Source: Roseovarius atlanticus
GTDB lineage: Bacteria; Pseudomonadota; Alphaproteobacteria; Rhodobacterales; Rhodobacteraceae
Assembly: GCF_001441615.1 (NCBI RefSeq)
Contig: NZ_LAXJ01000010.1
Coordinates: forward strand, 62,001 to 126,000
Direction: 5' to 3'
Length of the DNA: 64,000 nucleotides
Position 1 is the stretch's first letter, and every line of letters begins with the position of its first letter. The notes below the pieces were generated by a model, which ran no database searches, was not told where the DNA came from, and saw nothing but the letters and a program-made list of their open reading frames with translations. This document shows, piece after piece, positions 8,666 to 17,318 of the stretch. The translations under genes and the position numbers were made by a program.

Positions 8666-9538
8666 TCAGCCCGCCGTCGCGGTCCGCGCCGTCGACTTTG
8701 CCTTGGTCTTGGCCGCCTGCGCCATGCTTTGAATGTCGCTGTTGTAGCTCACGCCGGCCACGATCCGATAGCGCGCCTCGACGAAATTCTCGATGCCGAA
8801 GCCGATGATGCCGAGCGCGATCACGCCCAGAAGGATCTGCCCGCCGGTCATCCCGCGAATGTAATCCAGCGCGCCGCCGATCCCCATGGCCGAGGACGGA
8901 TCGGAAGTCATCGCGGCAACTCCCAGGAAAACGCCCACGATAGCCAGGACGATGCCGTAGCTGACGAATCCCCAGCGCAGCAGCGGCTCCAGCTTTCGCG
9001 TCTTCTCGTTGTTCTGGATGTACCTTTTGTACTTCTTCTTCCAGCCTTTGAGCATGTAATGGATCCCAGCGCCCAGAATCCCGAGCGCGGCCGCGCCCAC
9101 GATCCACCTGCCGCCGGGCATTTGCAGCACCTTCGCGGTCCAGTCCGACGCGCCGCCACCGCCCGAGCCGCCACCGAGGCCCATCGCAAGCGTCGCTATG
9201 ACCAGGCCAAGCCCCACATGGATCAGCCCTGTCACCACGAGCGCCGCACGTTGGAACATGCCCTTTTCCTCGTCGCCGCGATTTTCCAGATCGAAATAGG
9301 CCGCGATAAAGCGCCAGATGCCATAGCAGACGAACCCCAGAGCGACGAGCCACAGCAGGACCTGCCCGAACGGCGCATCCCGCAACGCCTGCAATGCACC
9401 CTTGGTCCCCTCGGTATTGCCGCCCCACCAAGCGGCAGACATCGTCAGCCCCCCGAGGATGAGATAGACCAGCCCGCGTGCGGAATAGCCCGCCCGCATC
9501 ATCGGCACCACCCAGTCGGGTGCTCGTTGATCGGCCAT
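8666..9538 (-). CDS. DUF1206 membrane protein
   Basis: A 290-residue inner-membrane protein with about six transmembrane helices, arranged as three related pairs each starting with an ARxGY/RWGFVSYG-like helix (MMRAGYSARGLVYLILGG, FQRAALVVTGLIHVGLGL, LRWGFVSYGIVLAIVGVF). This threefold internal repeat is typical of DUF1206. A Gly-rich loop follows the second pair's first helix. GGAGG seven bases upstream supports the ATG. No function is established. Its place between glyQ and glyS suggests shared transcription rather than a known role in translation. Confidence 0.88.
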   Translation of the reverse strand: MADQRAPDWVVPMMRAGYSARGLVYLILGGLTMSAAWWGGNTEGTKGALQALRDAPFGQVLLWLVALGFVCYGIWRFIAAYFDLENRGDEEKGMFQRAALVVTGLIHVGLGLVIATLAMGLGGGSGGGGASDWTAKVLQMPGGRWIVGAAALGILGAGIHYMLKGWKKKYKRYIQNNEKTRKLEPLLRWGFVSYGIVLAIVGVFLGVAAMTSDPSSAMGIGGALDYIRGMTGGQILLGVIALGIIGFGIENFVEARYRIVAGVSYNSDIQSMAQAAKTKAKSTARTATAG

Positions 9539-9600
9539 GGCGCATCCTCCGCTGCTTGTGGGCGTTGCTGGAACAGCGTGCGAGGCGGGGCTAAAGTTCC

Positions 9601-10131
9601 TTAATTCTCTGGATTATCTTCACGGGGCGGACATTCCTCGCCCACGACGGTGCCGTCATAGGCCTTGTCGCCACACTCGTTCAGCGCGTGCCAGGCATAG
9701 CCGCGCCCGTCCTCGGTGACGACCACGATGCGGTCGATCCCGTACCCGATGTTCTTTTCACCCAGAAAGGCCAGCGCGGTGCCTGCTTCCAGTTCCTCGG
9801 CAATCGTCTCGGCATCGAAACAGTCGAACCAACCCGGCGCGGTCAGCGGCTCTGCGCCCTCATACATCTGGTAAGTCTCGGACAGCATCGCTTGGCTCAT
9901 CTCGGTGGTGAAACAGGCGCGATAGCGGATCGGGCTGCTGGTTGCGTCGATCGCCTGGAAATCCTCGTAAAGCATCGGCTCGGGCTGGCCGGTGCCCAGG
10001 TTCACCAGGCGCACGTCGTCGGTGCCCGTCGCCTCGACCGGCTCGTAGAAATGGTAGACCTGAAGGTAATACATGGCCGCCCCGGCCAGAAGTGCGATCA
10101 TGACAATCCCTATCCCGATGACTTTGCCCAT
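9601..10131 (-). CDS. DUF6446-like membrane-anchored protein
   Basis: A 176-residue protein with one N-terminal membrane anchor (VIGIGIVMIALLAGAAMYYL) and a periplasmic part with paired cysteines, probably DUF6446, a family I associate with Rhodobacterales glyQ-glyS regions. The start at 10131 (MGKVIGIG) is preferred over an earlier ATG that overlaps glyQ, because AGAGGGG precedes it. It lies 22 bp after the glyQ stop, so co-transcription is likely. The conserved middle contains YRACFTTEMS and PLTAPGWFDCFDAETI. No function is known. Confidence 0.75.
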   Translation of the reverse strand: MGKVIGIGIVMIALLAGAAMYYLQVYHFYEPVEATGTDDVRLVNLGTGQPEPMLYEDFQAIDATSSPIRYRACFTTEMSQAMLSETYQMYEGAEPLTAPGWFDCFDAETIAEELEAGTALAFLGEKNIGYGIDRIVVVTEDGRGYAWHALNECGDKAYDGTVVGEECPPREDNPEN

Positions 10132-10153
10132 CAATCGCCCCTCTTGCGCAGCC

Positions 10154-11083
10154 TCACGCGGCAAAACCGCCATCGGCGGTCAGCACGTAGGCATCGGCGC
10201 ATTTCTTGGCCAGCGCCCGGACGCGCCCGATATAGGCCTGCCGCTCGGTCACGCTGATCACGCCGCGCGCGTCCAGCAGATTGAAGAAATGGCTGGCCTT
10301 GATGCACTGGTCATAGGCCGGCAGCGCCATGACGATCCGGCGGCCGGTCTTTGGGTCCAGTTCGGGCGCGTTCAGGATGCGGTCGCACTCTGCCTCGGCT
10401 TCCTCGAAATGGCGTAGCAGCACATCAGTGTCCGCGACGTCGAAATTCCAACGCGCGAACTGCGCCTCGGCCTCCAGGAACACGTCGCCATAGCTTAGCG
10501 CGATGGGCGCGTCCGGGTCATTGAACGGCATGTCCATCACGTGATCGACGCCCAGAACGTACATCGCAAGACGCTCCAAGCCATAGGTCAGTTCGCCCGA
10601 GACCGGGTGACAATCATGCCCGCCGACCTGCTGGAAATAGGTGAACTGGCTCACTTCCATGCCGTCGCACCACACTTCCCACCCAAGGCCCCAGGCGCCC
10701 AGTGTCGGGCTCTCCCAGTCATCCTCGACAAAGCGGATATCGTGCATCTCCATGTCGATGCCGATCGCCTCGAGGCTGCCCAGATAGAGCGCCTGCAAAT
10801 CCGGCGGGCTGGGTTTGATCAGCACCTGATACTGATAGTAATGCTGCAACCGGTTCGGGCTTTCGCCATACCGCCCGTCCGTGGGCCGACGAGACGGCTG
10901 GACATAGGCCGCGGCCCAGGCCCGCGAGCCCAGCGACCGCAGCGTCGTGGCGGGGTGGAACGTGCCCGCGCCCACTTCCATGTCATAGGGTTGCATCACG
11001 GCACATCCTTTCGCGGCCCAGTAGGCTTGCAAACGCAGGATGATCTCCTGGAATGACCGCGGTTTGCCGGTGCTGTCGCTCAT
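10154..11083 (-). CDS. glyQ: glycyl-tRNA synthetase alpha subunit
   Basis: A 309-residue class II catalytic subunit of glycyl-tRNA synthetase. Visible blocks are [54 protein letters not shown]-type (here YGESPNR) and the motif 3-like [10 protein letters not shown]. It makes glycyl-adenylate and works with GlyS. Length is normal for the family. It is the first gene of a minus-strand run continuing through the DUF6446, DUF1206, glyS and PPDK-like genes. Confidence 0.97.
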   Translation of the reverse strand: MSDSTGKPRSFQEIILRLQAYWAAKGCAVMQPYDMEVGAGTFHPATTLRSLGSRAWAAAYVQPSRRPTDGRYGESPNRLQHYYQYQVLIKPSPPDLQALYLGSLEAIGIDMEMHDIRFVEDDWESPTLGAWGLGWEVWCDGMEVSQFTYFQQVGGHDCHPVSGELTYGLERLAMYVLGVDHVMDMPFNDPDAPIALSYGDVFLEAEAQFARWNFDVADTDVLLRHFEEAEAECDRILNAPELDPKTGRRIVMALPAYDQCIKASHFFNLLDARGVISVTERQAYIGRVRALAKKCADAYVLTADGGFAA

Positions 11084-11246
11084 GGATTGTCCTCCGGGTC
11101 GCCCCTCGTGATGCTCGGCTCTTCCCTACGGCGCTCTCAGCCAAGGGTCAATTGCCGTGAAAGGCCATATTTTGGATGCACACGCCCGTAGATTTGCTAA
11201 AAAGCGGGGAAGAGCAGAACAACACCGAACTCGGCAAGGGACGTAC

Positions 11247-13013
11247 ATGTCGCGCATTTTTCTTACCCTCGTATTTCTGGCCGTCACCCTTGTGGCGCCG
11301 GTCGCCGCCAAGGCTCAGGTCTTCATCCAGATCGAGGCGCAGCCCAGCCTTGCCCAGGCCGAGGCCAGCTTGCGCCGGTATGCGGGGCAAATGCAGGATG
11401 TGAACGGGTTCTCGCTGGGTGGCGGGTGGTACGGCATTGCGCTTGGCCCCTACAACGAAGCGGATGCCAACACGATCCTGCGCAACCTGCGCTCGGCCCG
11501 TCTGATCCCGCGCGACAGCTACATCGCCGAGGCGTCCGAATACGACCGGCAGTTCTGGCCGGTAGGGGCCAATGTCCTGAACCGTCCGACACAGGATGTC
11601 GCGGAAGGCACCGGCACGGATAGCGCGACCGAAGACGCCCAGCAGCAAACCACCAATATCGATCCCCTGCCCCAGCCGGATCCCGAGCCGTCCGACGAAA
11701 CGGTGCGCGAGGCCCGCGCCAGCGAGGCGCTCTTGACCCGCGACGAACGCGCCGCCTTGCAGGAAGCGCTGAAATGGGCGGGCTTTTACGGCGGCGCAAT
11801 CGATGCGGCGTTCGGGCGCGGCACGCGCGGCTCGATGGCCCGCTGGCAGGAGGCGAACAATTTCGAGGCCACCGGCGTTCTGACCACGCGCCAACGCGCG
11901 GAACTCTTCCGTCAGTATAACGCGGTCCTCGAAGGGCTGGACCTGCGGGTCGTGCGCGACACCGGCGCGGGCATTTCTATGAAACTGCCGACCGGGGTCG
12001 TGGAGTTTGCAAAATACGAACCGCCCTTCGCTCATTACGACGCCACCGGCGACATCGACGCGAAAATCCTGCTGATCAGCCAGGCCGGGGACCGCGCCAC
12101 CCTTGCTGGGCTTTACGACATCATGCAGACGCTGGAAATCGTGCCGCAGGACGGCCCGCGCAATCTCGACGGCGATTCCTTCACCCTGATCGGCGAAAAC
12201 GCCTATACCATTTCACACACTCAAGCCTGGCTGCGTGACAGACATATCAAGGGTTTCACCCTGGTCTGGCCAGCGGGCGACGAAGAGCGCCGCACCCGGA
12301 TGCTTGGCGAAATGCAGGAAAGTTTCTCGCGGCTCGACATGGTGCTGGATCCGGCAGCGGGCGCCAATGAAGTCCAAAGCATCAACCTTGTCGCCGGGCT
12401 GGAAATCCGCCAGCCCAAGATCTCGCGGTCGGGCTTTTACGTCGACCGGTCCGGCACCGTGGTGACCACCACCGAAGTGGTCGAATCCTGCGGGCGCATC
12501 ACCCTGGACGAGACCATCGAGGCAGAGGTCCAGACCGCCAATGACGAAACCGGCATCGCTGTTTTGCGCCCGCGCACGCCGCTGGCGCCCTTAGGCGTCG
12601 CGGCCTTTCAACAGAACATTCCCCGCCTGCAATCGGAAGTGGCCGTCGCGGGCTATTCCTATGGCGGGGTCCTCGGCGCGCCGTCGGTCACCTTCGGCCA
12701 ACTGGCCGACGTGCGCGGCCTGAACGGCGAACAGGAGATGAAGCGACTGGCGCTCAACGCGCTCGACGGCGATGCCGGTGGTCCGGTGGTGGATGCGGGC
12801 GGCGCCGTTGTCGGGATGCTGCTGCCGGCCCGCGAGGACAGCCGGCAATTGCCGGAAGGCGTCAGTTTTGCCGCCAATGCCGATACGATCCGCAGGGTGC
12901 TGGAACAGGCCGGCATCACGCCGTCCGCCACCAATGGAAATGGTCAGATGCCGCCCGAAAGCCTGTCAGAACGCGCCTCGGGCATGACTGTCCTCGTCAG
13001 CTGCTGGGAATAG
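11247..13013 (+). CDS. secreted peptidoglycan-binding protein with inactive trypsin-like domain
   Basis: A 588-residue exported protein. A signal peptide ends near AKA/Q (residue 23). Residues 28-100 look SPOR-like; an acidic Pro-rich linker follows; residues about 160-228 match peptidoglycan-binding domain 1 (GGAIDAAFGRGTRGSMARWQ). The C-terminal part (about 395-540) has the trypsin fold (GFYVDRSGTVVTTTEVVESC ... GDAGGPVVD), but the catalytic His is Glu410 and the catalytic Ser is Ala510. It is therefore probably a non-catalytic binding or regulatory protein in the periplasm. The start at 11247 is chosen for its signal peptide. Confidence 0.8.
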   Translation: MSRIFLTLVFLAVTLVAPVAAKAQVFIQIEAQPSLAQAEASLRRYAGQMQDVNGFSLGGGWYGIALGPYNEADANTILRNLRSARLIPRDSYIAEASEYDRQFWPVGANVLNRPTQDVAEGTGTDSATEDAQQQTTNIDPLPQPDPEPSDETVREARASEALLTRDERAALQEALKWAGFYGGAIDAAFGRGTRGSMARWQEANNFEATGVLTTRQRAELFRQYNAVLEGLDLRVVRDTGAGISMKLPTGVVEFAKYEPPFAHYDATGDIDAKILLISQAGDRATLAGLYDIMQTLEIVPQDGPRNLDGDSFTLIGENAYTISHTQAWLRDRHIKGFTLVWPAGDEERRTRMLGEMQESFSRLDMVLDPAAGANEVQSINLVAGLEIRQPKISRSGFYVDRSGTVVTTTEVVESCGRITLDETIEAEVQTANDETGIAVLRPRTPLAPLGVAAFQQNIPRLQSEVAVAGYSYGGVLGAPSVTFGQLADVRGLNGEQEMKRLALNALDGDAGGPVVDAGGAVVGMLLPAREDSRQLPEGVSFAANADTIRRVLEQAGITPSATNGNGQMPPESLSERASGMTVLVSCWE

Positions 13014-13071
13014 GCACCGCGACGACGCCTGCCGTGGCAGTCACCATGCCGGACGCGGGCCTGTCCGAAGC

Positions 13072-14655
13072 CTATCCGGCGATCCCGGCCTGCACGTGTA
13101 TCAGCGTCGGACGGTCCGCGTCGAACGCCGCGCGCACCGCCGCGCCCAACTCCTCCAGGGTTCCGGGTTGCACCGCATGGGCGCCATAGGCTTTCGCCAG
13201 CGCACAGAAATCCGGGTTCCTCGCGACCACCGCGTTGGGCGCGATCTGCGAGCGTATCATCGCGTCTTCGATCTCTTTCAGCTTACCGTTGTCCCACAAG
13301 ATGATCGGCAGCGGCAGGCCGTGCTCGACCGCCGTGCCCAGCTCTTGCAGGGTGTACTGAAATCCGCTGTCGCCGCAGATCGCCAGTGTCGGTTTTCCCT
13401 CCCGCGCAATGGCTCCGCCAATCGCCGCGGGCATCCCATATCCCAGCGTGCCGTAGCCGAACGGGTGGTGCCAATGGCAGGGCCGGTCCATCGGCCAGAC
13501 CTCCTTGGCGGCATAGGCAAACTGCGTCATGTCCGAATAGATCATGGTTTCAGCCGGGCAAGCCTGGTGTAGCGCATCGACCACGGGCACGATCCCAGGT
13601 CGCTCGGCCACCACCTCTGCCCGCCAGCGGGCCTTGGTGGCCGCCACATCGGCTGCATCCCATTTCGGTGCGGCGCGATCGGGCAAGCTCTCGGCCAGCG
13701 CCGTCAGGAACGCGCCCGCGTCGGACAGGATACACAGCTCGGCGCGCGGATGTTCCAGCTCGACCGGGTCGATATCCACCCGGATCATGCGGCCCTTGTG
13801 GCCCAATTCGTCCCGCCACAGGTCGATCTCGGACAGTTCCGAGCCCACGACCAGCACCAGGTCGGCCCGCGCCAGGACGTCGGCGCTGTCGGGCCGCGCC
13901 AGGTAAGCCCCTAAATCGAGCGGCAGGTCGGCGCCCACCACGCCACGCCCGGCATAGGTGATGATCGCCGCCGCCCCGCTGCGCTCAACCACCGCCCGGG
14001 CCGCTTCGCCTGCCCCGACGCTGCCGCCACCGAACAGGATCATGGGCGTGCTGGCCTCTTGCAGCGCCTCGGCCACCGCCGCCACGTCCTCGGCCCGCGC
14101 CACGGGCCGCTTGGCGCGCGCCTGGACAGGGGCTGGTGCCGGATCAGCCAGGCTGCCGCCCAGGGCAATCGGCACCTGCAGGTGCTTCGTGCGCGGCCGC
14201 GCGGAGGCGAACTCGTTGAACGCCCGCTCGATCAGGCCATAGGTGGCTTCGGCCGATTTCACCTCAAAGCTCCAGTCGCAGATGCAGCGCGCCGCACCTT
14301 CCTGGTCGATCATCTGGTGCAGTTGCCCGCGCCGCGCCGCCGTCTCATCGAGGCAGCTCGAGATCACCAGCATCGGCACGCTGTCCGAATAGGCTTGCCC
14401 CATCGGCGTCATGATATTGGTCAGCCCCGGCCCGGTGATGACATAGGCCACCCCCGGCTTGCCCGACGCCCGGGCATAGCCGTCGGCCATGAACCCCGCC
14501 CCCTGCTCGTGGCGCGCCAGAACGTGGCGGATGCCCGCCTCCTCGATGCCGCGATACATCTCGACATTGTGCACGCCGGGAATGCCGAAGATCACGTCGA
14601 CCCCGCGGGCCTTGAGCATATGCGAGATTTGTGCGCCGAGCGGTCGTTGGGTCAT
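13072..14655 (-). CDS. thiamine pyrophosphate-dependent enzyme, acetolactate synthase/2-oxoacid decarboxylase family
   Basis: A 527-residue cytoplasmic enzyme with the three-domain ALS fold. The catalytic Glu50 lies in LARHEQGAGFMADGYARA, a central FAD/DHS-like domain follows, and the TPP motif GDSGF...DN lies near residue 425-450. The sequence resembles the 5-guanidino-2-oxopentanoate decarboxylase (AruI-like) branch more than biosynthetic IlvB, but this is a tentative reading. Its ATG overlaps the trkH stop codon by one base (TGATG), so the two are translationally coupled. No ilvN regulatory subunit is adjacent. Confidence 0.8.
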   Translation of the reverse strand: MTQRPLGAQISHMLKARGVDVIFGIPGVHNVEMYRGIEEAGIRHVLARHEQGAGFMADGYARASGKPGVAYVITGPGLTNIMTPMGQAYSDSVPMLVISSCLDETAARRGQLHQMIDQEGAARCICDWSFEVKSAEATYGLIERAFNEFASARPRTKHLQVPIALGGSLADPAPAPVQARAKRPVARAEDVAAVAEALQEASTPMILFGGGSVGAGEAARAVVERSGAAAIITYAGRGVVGADLPLDLGAYLARPDSADVLARADLVLVVGSELSEIDLWRDELGHKGRMIRVDIDPVELEHPRAELCILSDAGAFLTALAESLPDRAAPKWDAADVAATKARWRAEVVAERPGIVPVVDALHQACPAETMIYSDMTQFAYAAKEVWPMDRPCHWHHPFGYGTLGYGMPAAIGGAIAREGKPTLAICGDSGFQYTLQELGTAVEHGLPLPIILWDNGKLKEIEDAMIRSQIAPNAVVARNPDFCALAKAYGAHAVQPGTLEELGAAVRAAFDADRPTLIHVQAGIAG

Positions 14656-16100
14656 CAGGCTCTCCAGAATGAAATGGTGAAGATCGCGTAGACGGCCATC
14701 AGCTCCAGTCGTCCGATCAGCATGGCGGCGATCAGGATCCACTTGGCCGTGTCGTTGAGCGGCTGGAAGTTCCCCGAAGGCCCGATAACATCCCCCAGGC
14801 CAGGGCCGATATTGGCAATCGCCGTCGCAGCCCCCGACACGGACGTGGTGAAATCCAGTCCCGTCATCCCAAGCGCCACGGCCACCAGCCCCAGCGTGAC
14901 TACGAAGAAGACGAAAAAGGACATGACCGAGCTTAGCACGTCCTCGGAAATCGGCCGGCCGTCATAGCGCGGCGTGAACACGCCGTGCGGCGAATATATT
15001 CGCTGCAATTGCGCCCTTACCGACGCGAACAGCAACTGGTAACGAAAAATCTTGATCGAACAGCTTGTCGAGCCGGCGCAACCGCCGATCAGCCCGACAA
15101 AAAAGAACACCGCGATCAGGAACGTCCCCCATTCCATGTAATCCACGCTGGAATATCCCGTGCCGCTGATGATCGAGGTGATGTTGAACGCCGCCTCGCG
15201 CAGCGCCTGTTCGGGATGGTGCGGGAAAATCGACACCAGAATAACTGCCGTGCCCACGATCAGGACACCGATGGTGATCAGGAAAGCCCTGATTTGGCTG
15301 TCTTTCAACAGAACATTGCTGCCACCCAGCAATTGCACATAGCGCACGAAAGGCAGCGCCGCGAGGATCATGAACGCCGTTGCCACCCATTCCGCCGGGC
15401 CCTGAAAGGTGCCGAAGGACGCGTCGTAAGAGGAAAAGCCGCCTGTAGACACGGTGGTCAGGGAATGCATGGTCGCGTCGAACGCGTTCATCCCCGTCAT
15501 CATGTAGCAGGCCGTGCACGCAAGCGTCAGCCCGAGATAGATCACCGAGATACGTGAGGCGATCTCGGTCGCACGCGGCAGGATCTTTCCCATCGTGTCG
15601 AAGGCTTCCGACCGGAAAATCTGCATCCCGCCGACCCGCAGTTCGGGCAGGAACACCATGGCCACGATGACAATGCCGATCCCGCCCAGCCATTGCAGGA
15701 TTCCGCGCCACAGGTTCAATCCCTTCGGCAGCGTGTCCAATCCGGTCAACACAGTCGATCCGGTGGTCGTGAGGCCCGACATCGCCTCGAAGAAGGCGTC
15801 GACCAGGGTCGAGTTCGTCGCGCCGAAGATGAAAGGCATGGCACCGAAGATCGGCAGGATCACCCAAACGCCGGTCGTCAGCAGGAAGGTCTGTTGAATT
15901 GTCAGCCCTTCGCGCACGCCGTTCTTGCACGACAGCGCCACAAGGCCCCCCGCAAGAACTGTCAGGATCGCGCTTTCCGCAAAGACTTGCCAGTGCTCAC
16001 GCCCTTCGGCGATGTCCACCATCATCGGCAGGACCATCGCCAGGCCCAGCGCCATGACCGTCAGGCCAATCACATATCCAACCGGGCGAAAATCCACCAT
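14655..16100 (-). CDS. trkH: TrkH-type potassium uptake channel subunit
   Basis: A 481-residue inner-membrane protein with the four-fold membrane-pore-membrane plan of the SKT family. Pore loops are visible at MSGLTTTGSTVL, TVSTGGFSSYD and IISGTGYSSVD. It imports K+ with a cytoplasmic TrkA ring, whose gene is not in the window. Family length is normal. The stop codon overlaps the start of the TPP enzyme gene, so the pair forms an operon; the reason for this partnership is not obvious. Confidence 0.95.
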   Translation of the reverse strand: MVDFRPVGYVIGLTVMALGLAMVLPMMVDIAEGREHWQVFAESAILTVLAGGLVALSCKNGVREGLTIQQTFLLTTGVWVILPIFGAMPFIFGATNSTLVDAFFEAMSGLTTTGSTVLTGLDTLPKGLNLWRGILQWLGGIGIVIVAMVFLPELRVGGMQIFRSEAFDTMGKILPRATEIASRISVIYLGLTLACTACYMMTGMNAFDATMHSLTTVSTGGFSSYDASFGTFQGPAEWVATAFMILAALPFVRYVQLLGGSNVLLKDSQIRAFLITIGVLIVGTAVILVSIFPHHPEQALREAAFNITSIISGTGYSSVDYMEWGTFLIAVFFFVGLIGGCAGSTSCSIKIFRYQLLFASVRAQLQRIYSPHGVFTPRYDGRPISEDVLSSVMSFFVFFVVTLGLVAVALGMTGLDFTTSVSGAATAIANIGPGLGDVIGPSGNFQPLNDTAKWILIAAMLIGRLELMAVYAIFTISFWRA

Positions 16101-16191
16101 GGAGCAAAGCCTTGGCCCCGGTTCTGGCCCATGTCAAGCCGCTCCGCGAAGGCCCGGCCCAGCCGGAGCCTCGCAGGAACGAGGATGGTCG

Positions 16192-16404
16192 TTAGGAGTA
16201 GAAGAGATCCTGGAAAACGTGGCGCACGATGTCTTCGCGCTTAATGCCCATCTCGGCCAGTTCAGCGTCGCTTTTCGCGTGCAGTTCGTCGATCAGCCCA
16301 CGACGCGACATGATGCGGGCGTGTTGTTCGAAACCATCGGCAATGCCGCGGAAGAACCGGCTGAAGAATCCGCCGTGTACAAGATTGGTTGTGCTAGTCG
16401 CCAT
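16192..16404 (-). CDS. DUF1127 small protein
   Basis: A 70-residue protein whose C-terminal half is the DUF1127 core (IMSRRGLIDELHAKSDAELAEMGI, then KREDIVRHVF). The N-terminal half is amphipathic and aromatic (GGFFSRFFRGIADGFEQ). It is the second DUF1127 protein in the window after 1331-1528. It stands alone between trkH and the Ala/Lys-rich gene. RNA binding is inferred from the family only. Confidence 0.82.
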   Translation of the reverse strand: MATSTTNLVHGGFFSRFFRGIADGFEQHARIMSRRGLIDELHAKSDAELAEMGIKREDIVRHVFQDLFYS

Positions 16405-16485
16405 TTGGAAACCTCAAGAATGTTGCTTCGGTTTCCTCCCTGACACCAAGGTAGGCCAAACAATCGGTCAGCACCACTGCCGTAC

Positions 16486-16526
16486 TGGAAACCCCGACTT
16501 GCACGCAACGCAACCCGGGGTTTTCA
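16486..16526 (-). terminator. possible hairpin terminator after the Ala/Lys-rich gene
   Basis: AAACCCCG and CGGGGTTT (16489-16496 and 16516-16523) pair across a 19-base loop that can itself form a short TTGC/GCAA stem. A T-run is present on either strand only as part of the stem, so termination is plausible but weak. Confidence 0.4.
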
Positions 16527-16531
16527 AATGG

Positions 16532-17149
16532 TTACTGGCCGGTTTCACCGCTTGCGGTGCTGCGGTCGGGCATGGCGGGCGGCGCCGAGGGTTGACGCGG
16601 ACGCTTGGCGCCGCTGTCTTTTTCCGCGGTCGTTTCGGACTTCGGAAAGGCCGTCACGTTGCTTGTCTCGGGCTTCGCGGGTGCCGACGTCTCGACGGGT
16701 TGCGGCTCTGGTTTCCGTGCCGTCATTGAAGCGTCTTTCTGCACGGATTGGGTCGCAGGCTTCACCGCCGGGGTCGCAGCGGGCTTCGTGGCCGACTTCG
16801 CCGCCGGTTTGGCCGCGGTTTTGGCGGCCGGCTTGGTCGTCGGCTTTGCCGCCGATCTCGCAGCAGGTTTGGAGGCCGACTTTGCTGCCACCTTTGCCGC
16901 AGGCTTCGATGCTGTCTTCCTCGCAGCCGGTTTTGCCTTGGGGGGTGCCACCGGCGCGACGTTGGTGGCGGGGCTCACCAGGACCGGCGCCAGGGTCGGC
17001 AGATCAAAGGCCAGACCCAGGAACCGAAGCTGCGATTCAAAAGCGGCGCGGCCAAGCACCTGCGCGAGTCTAAGCTGCTTTTCCACAATCATTCCGCTCA
17101 GTTGCAAACCCGTCAAAGACGCCTTCAGAGGTGCAGAATACATATCCAT
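16532..17149 (-). CDS. Ala/Lys/Pro-rich protein with histone H1-like tail
   Basis: 205 residues. The first about 60 are helical and hydrophobic (LKASLTGLQLSGMIVEKQLR, then LAQVLGRAAFESQLRFLGL), reminiscent of phasin-like coat proteins but too short to assign. Residues about 70-140 are repeats of AAKPAAK type like histone H1/AlgP tails, followed by a Pro/Ser/Thr-rich end. Such tails bind nucleic acid or act as flexible linkers. Either of two ATGs (17149 or 17143) could start it. Product function is unknown. Confidence 0.65.
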   Translation of the reverse strand: MDMYSAPLKASLTGLQLSGMIVEKQLRLAQVLGRAAFESQLRFLGLAFDLPTLAPVLVSPATNVAPVAPPKAKPAARKTASKPAAKVAAKSASKPAARSAAKPTTKPAAKTAAKPAAKSATKPAATPAVKPATQSVQKDASMTARKPEPQPVETSAPAKPETSNVTAFPKSETTAEKDSGAKRPRQPSAPPAMPDRSTASGETGQ

Positions 17150-17318
17150 TTCTCTATCCCGTTTTGAATCGCCCCTGCGGGCAAGATTGCACGGGTGTTA
17201 TACCAGCTTTGCAGTCGCAGAAAAGGATATGCCGCGACGCAGCTTGCGCGGCACCCCGTTCCGGCAAGCTTTTGCCAAAGGTTTCATCACAACAGGCGCC
17301 GGATCAACGCCGATCGCG

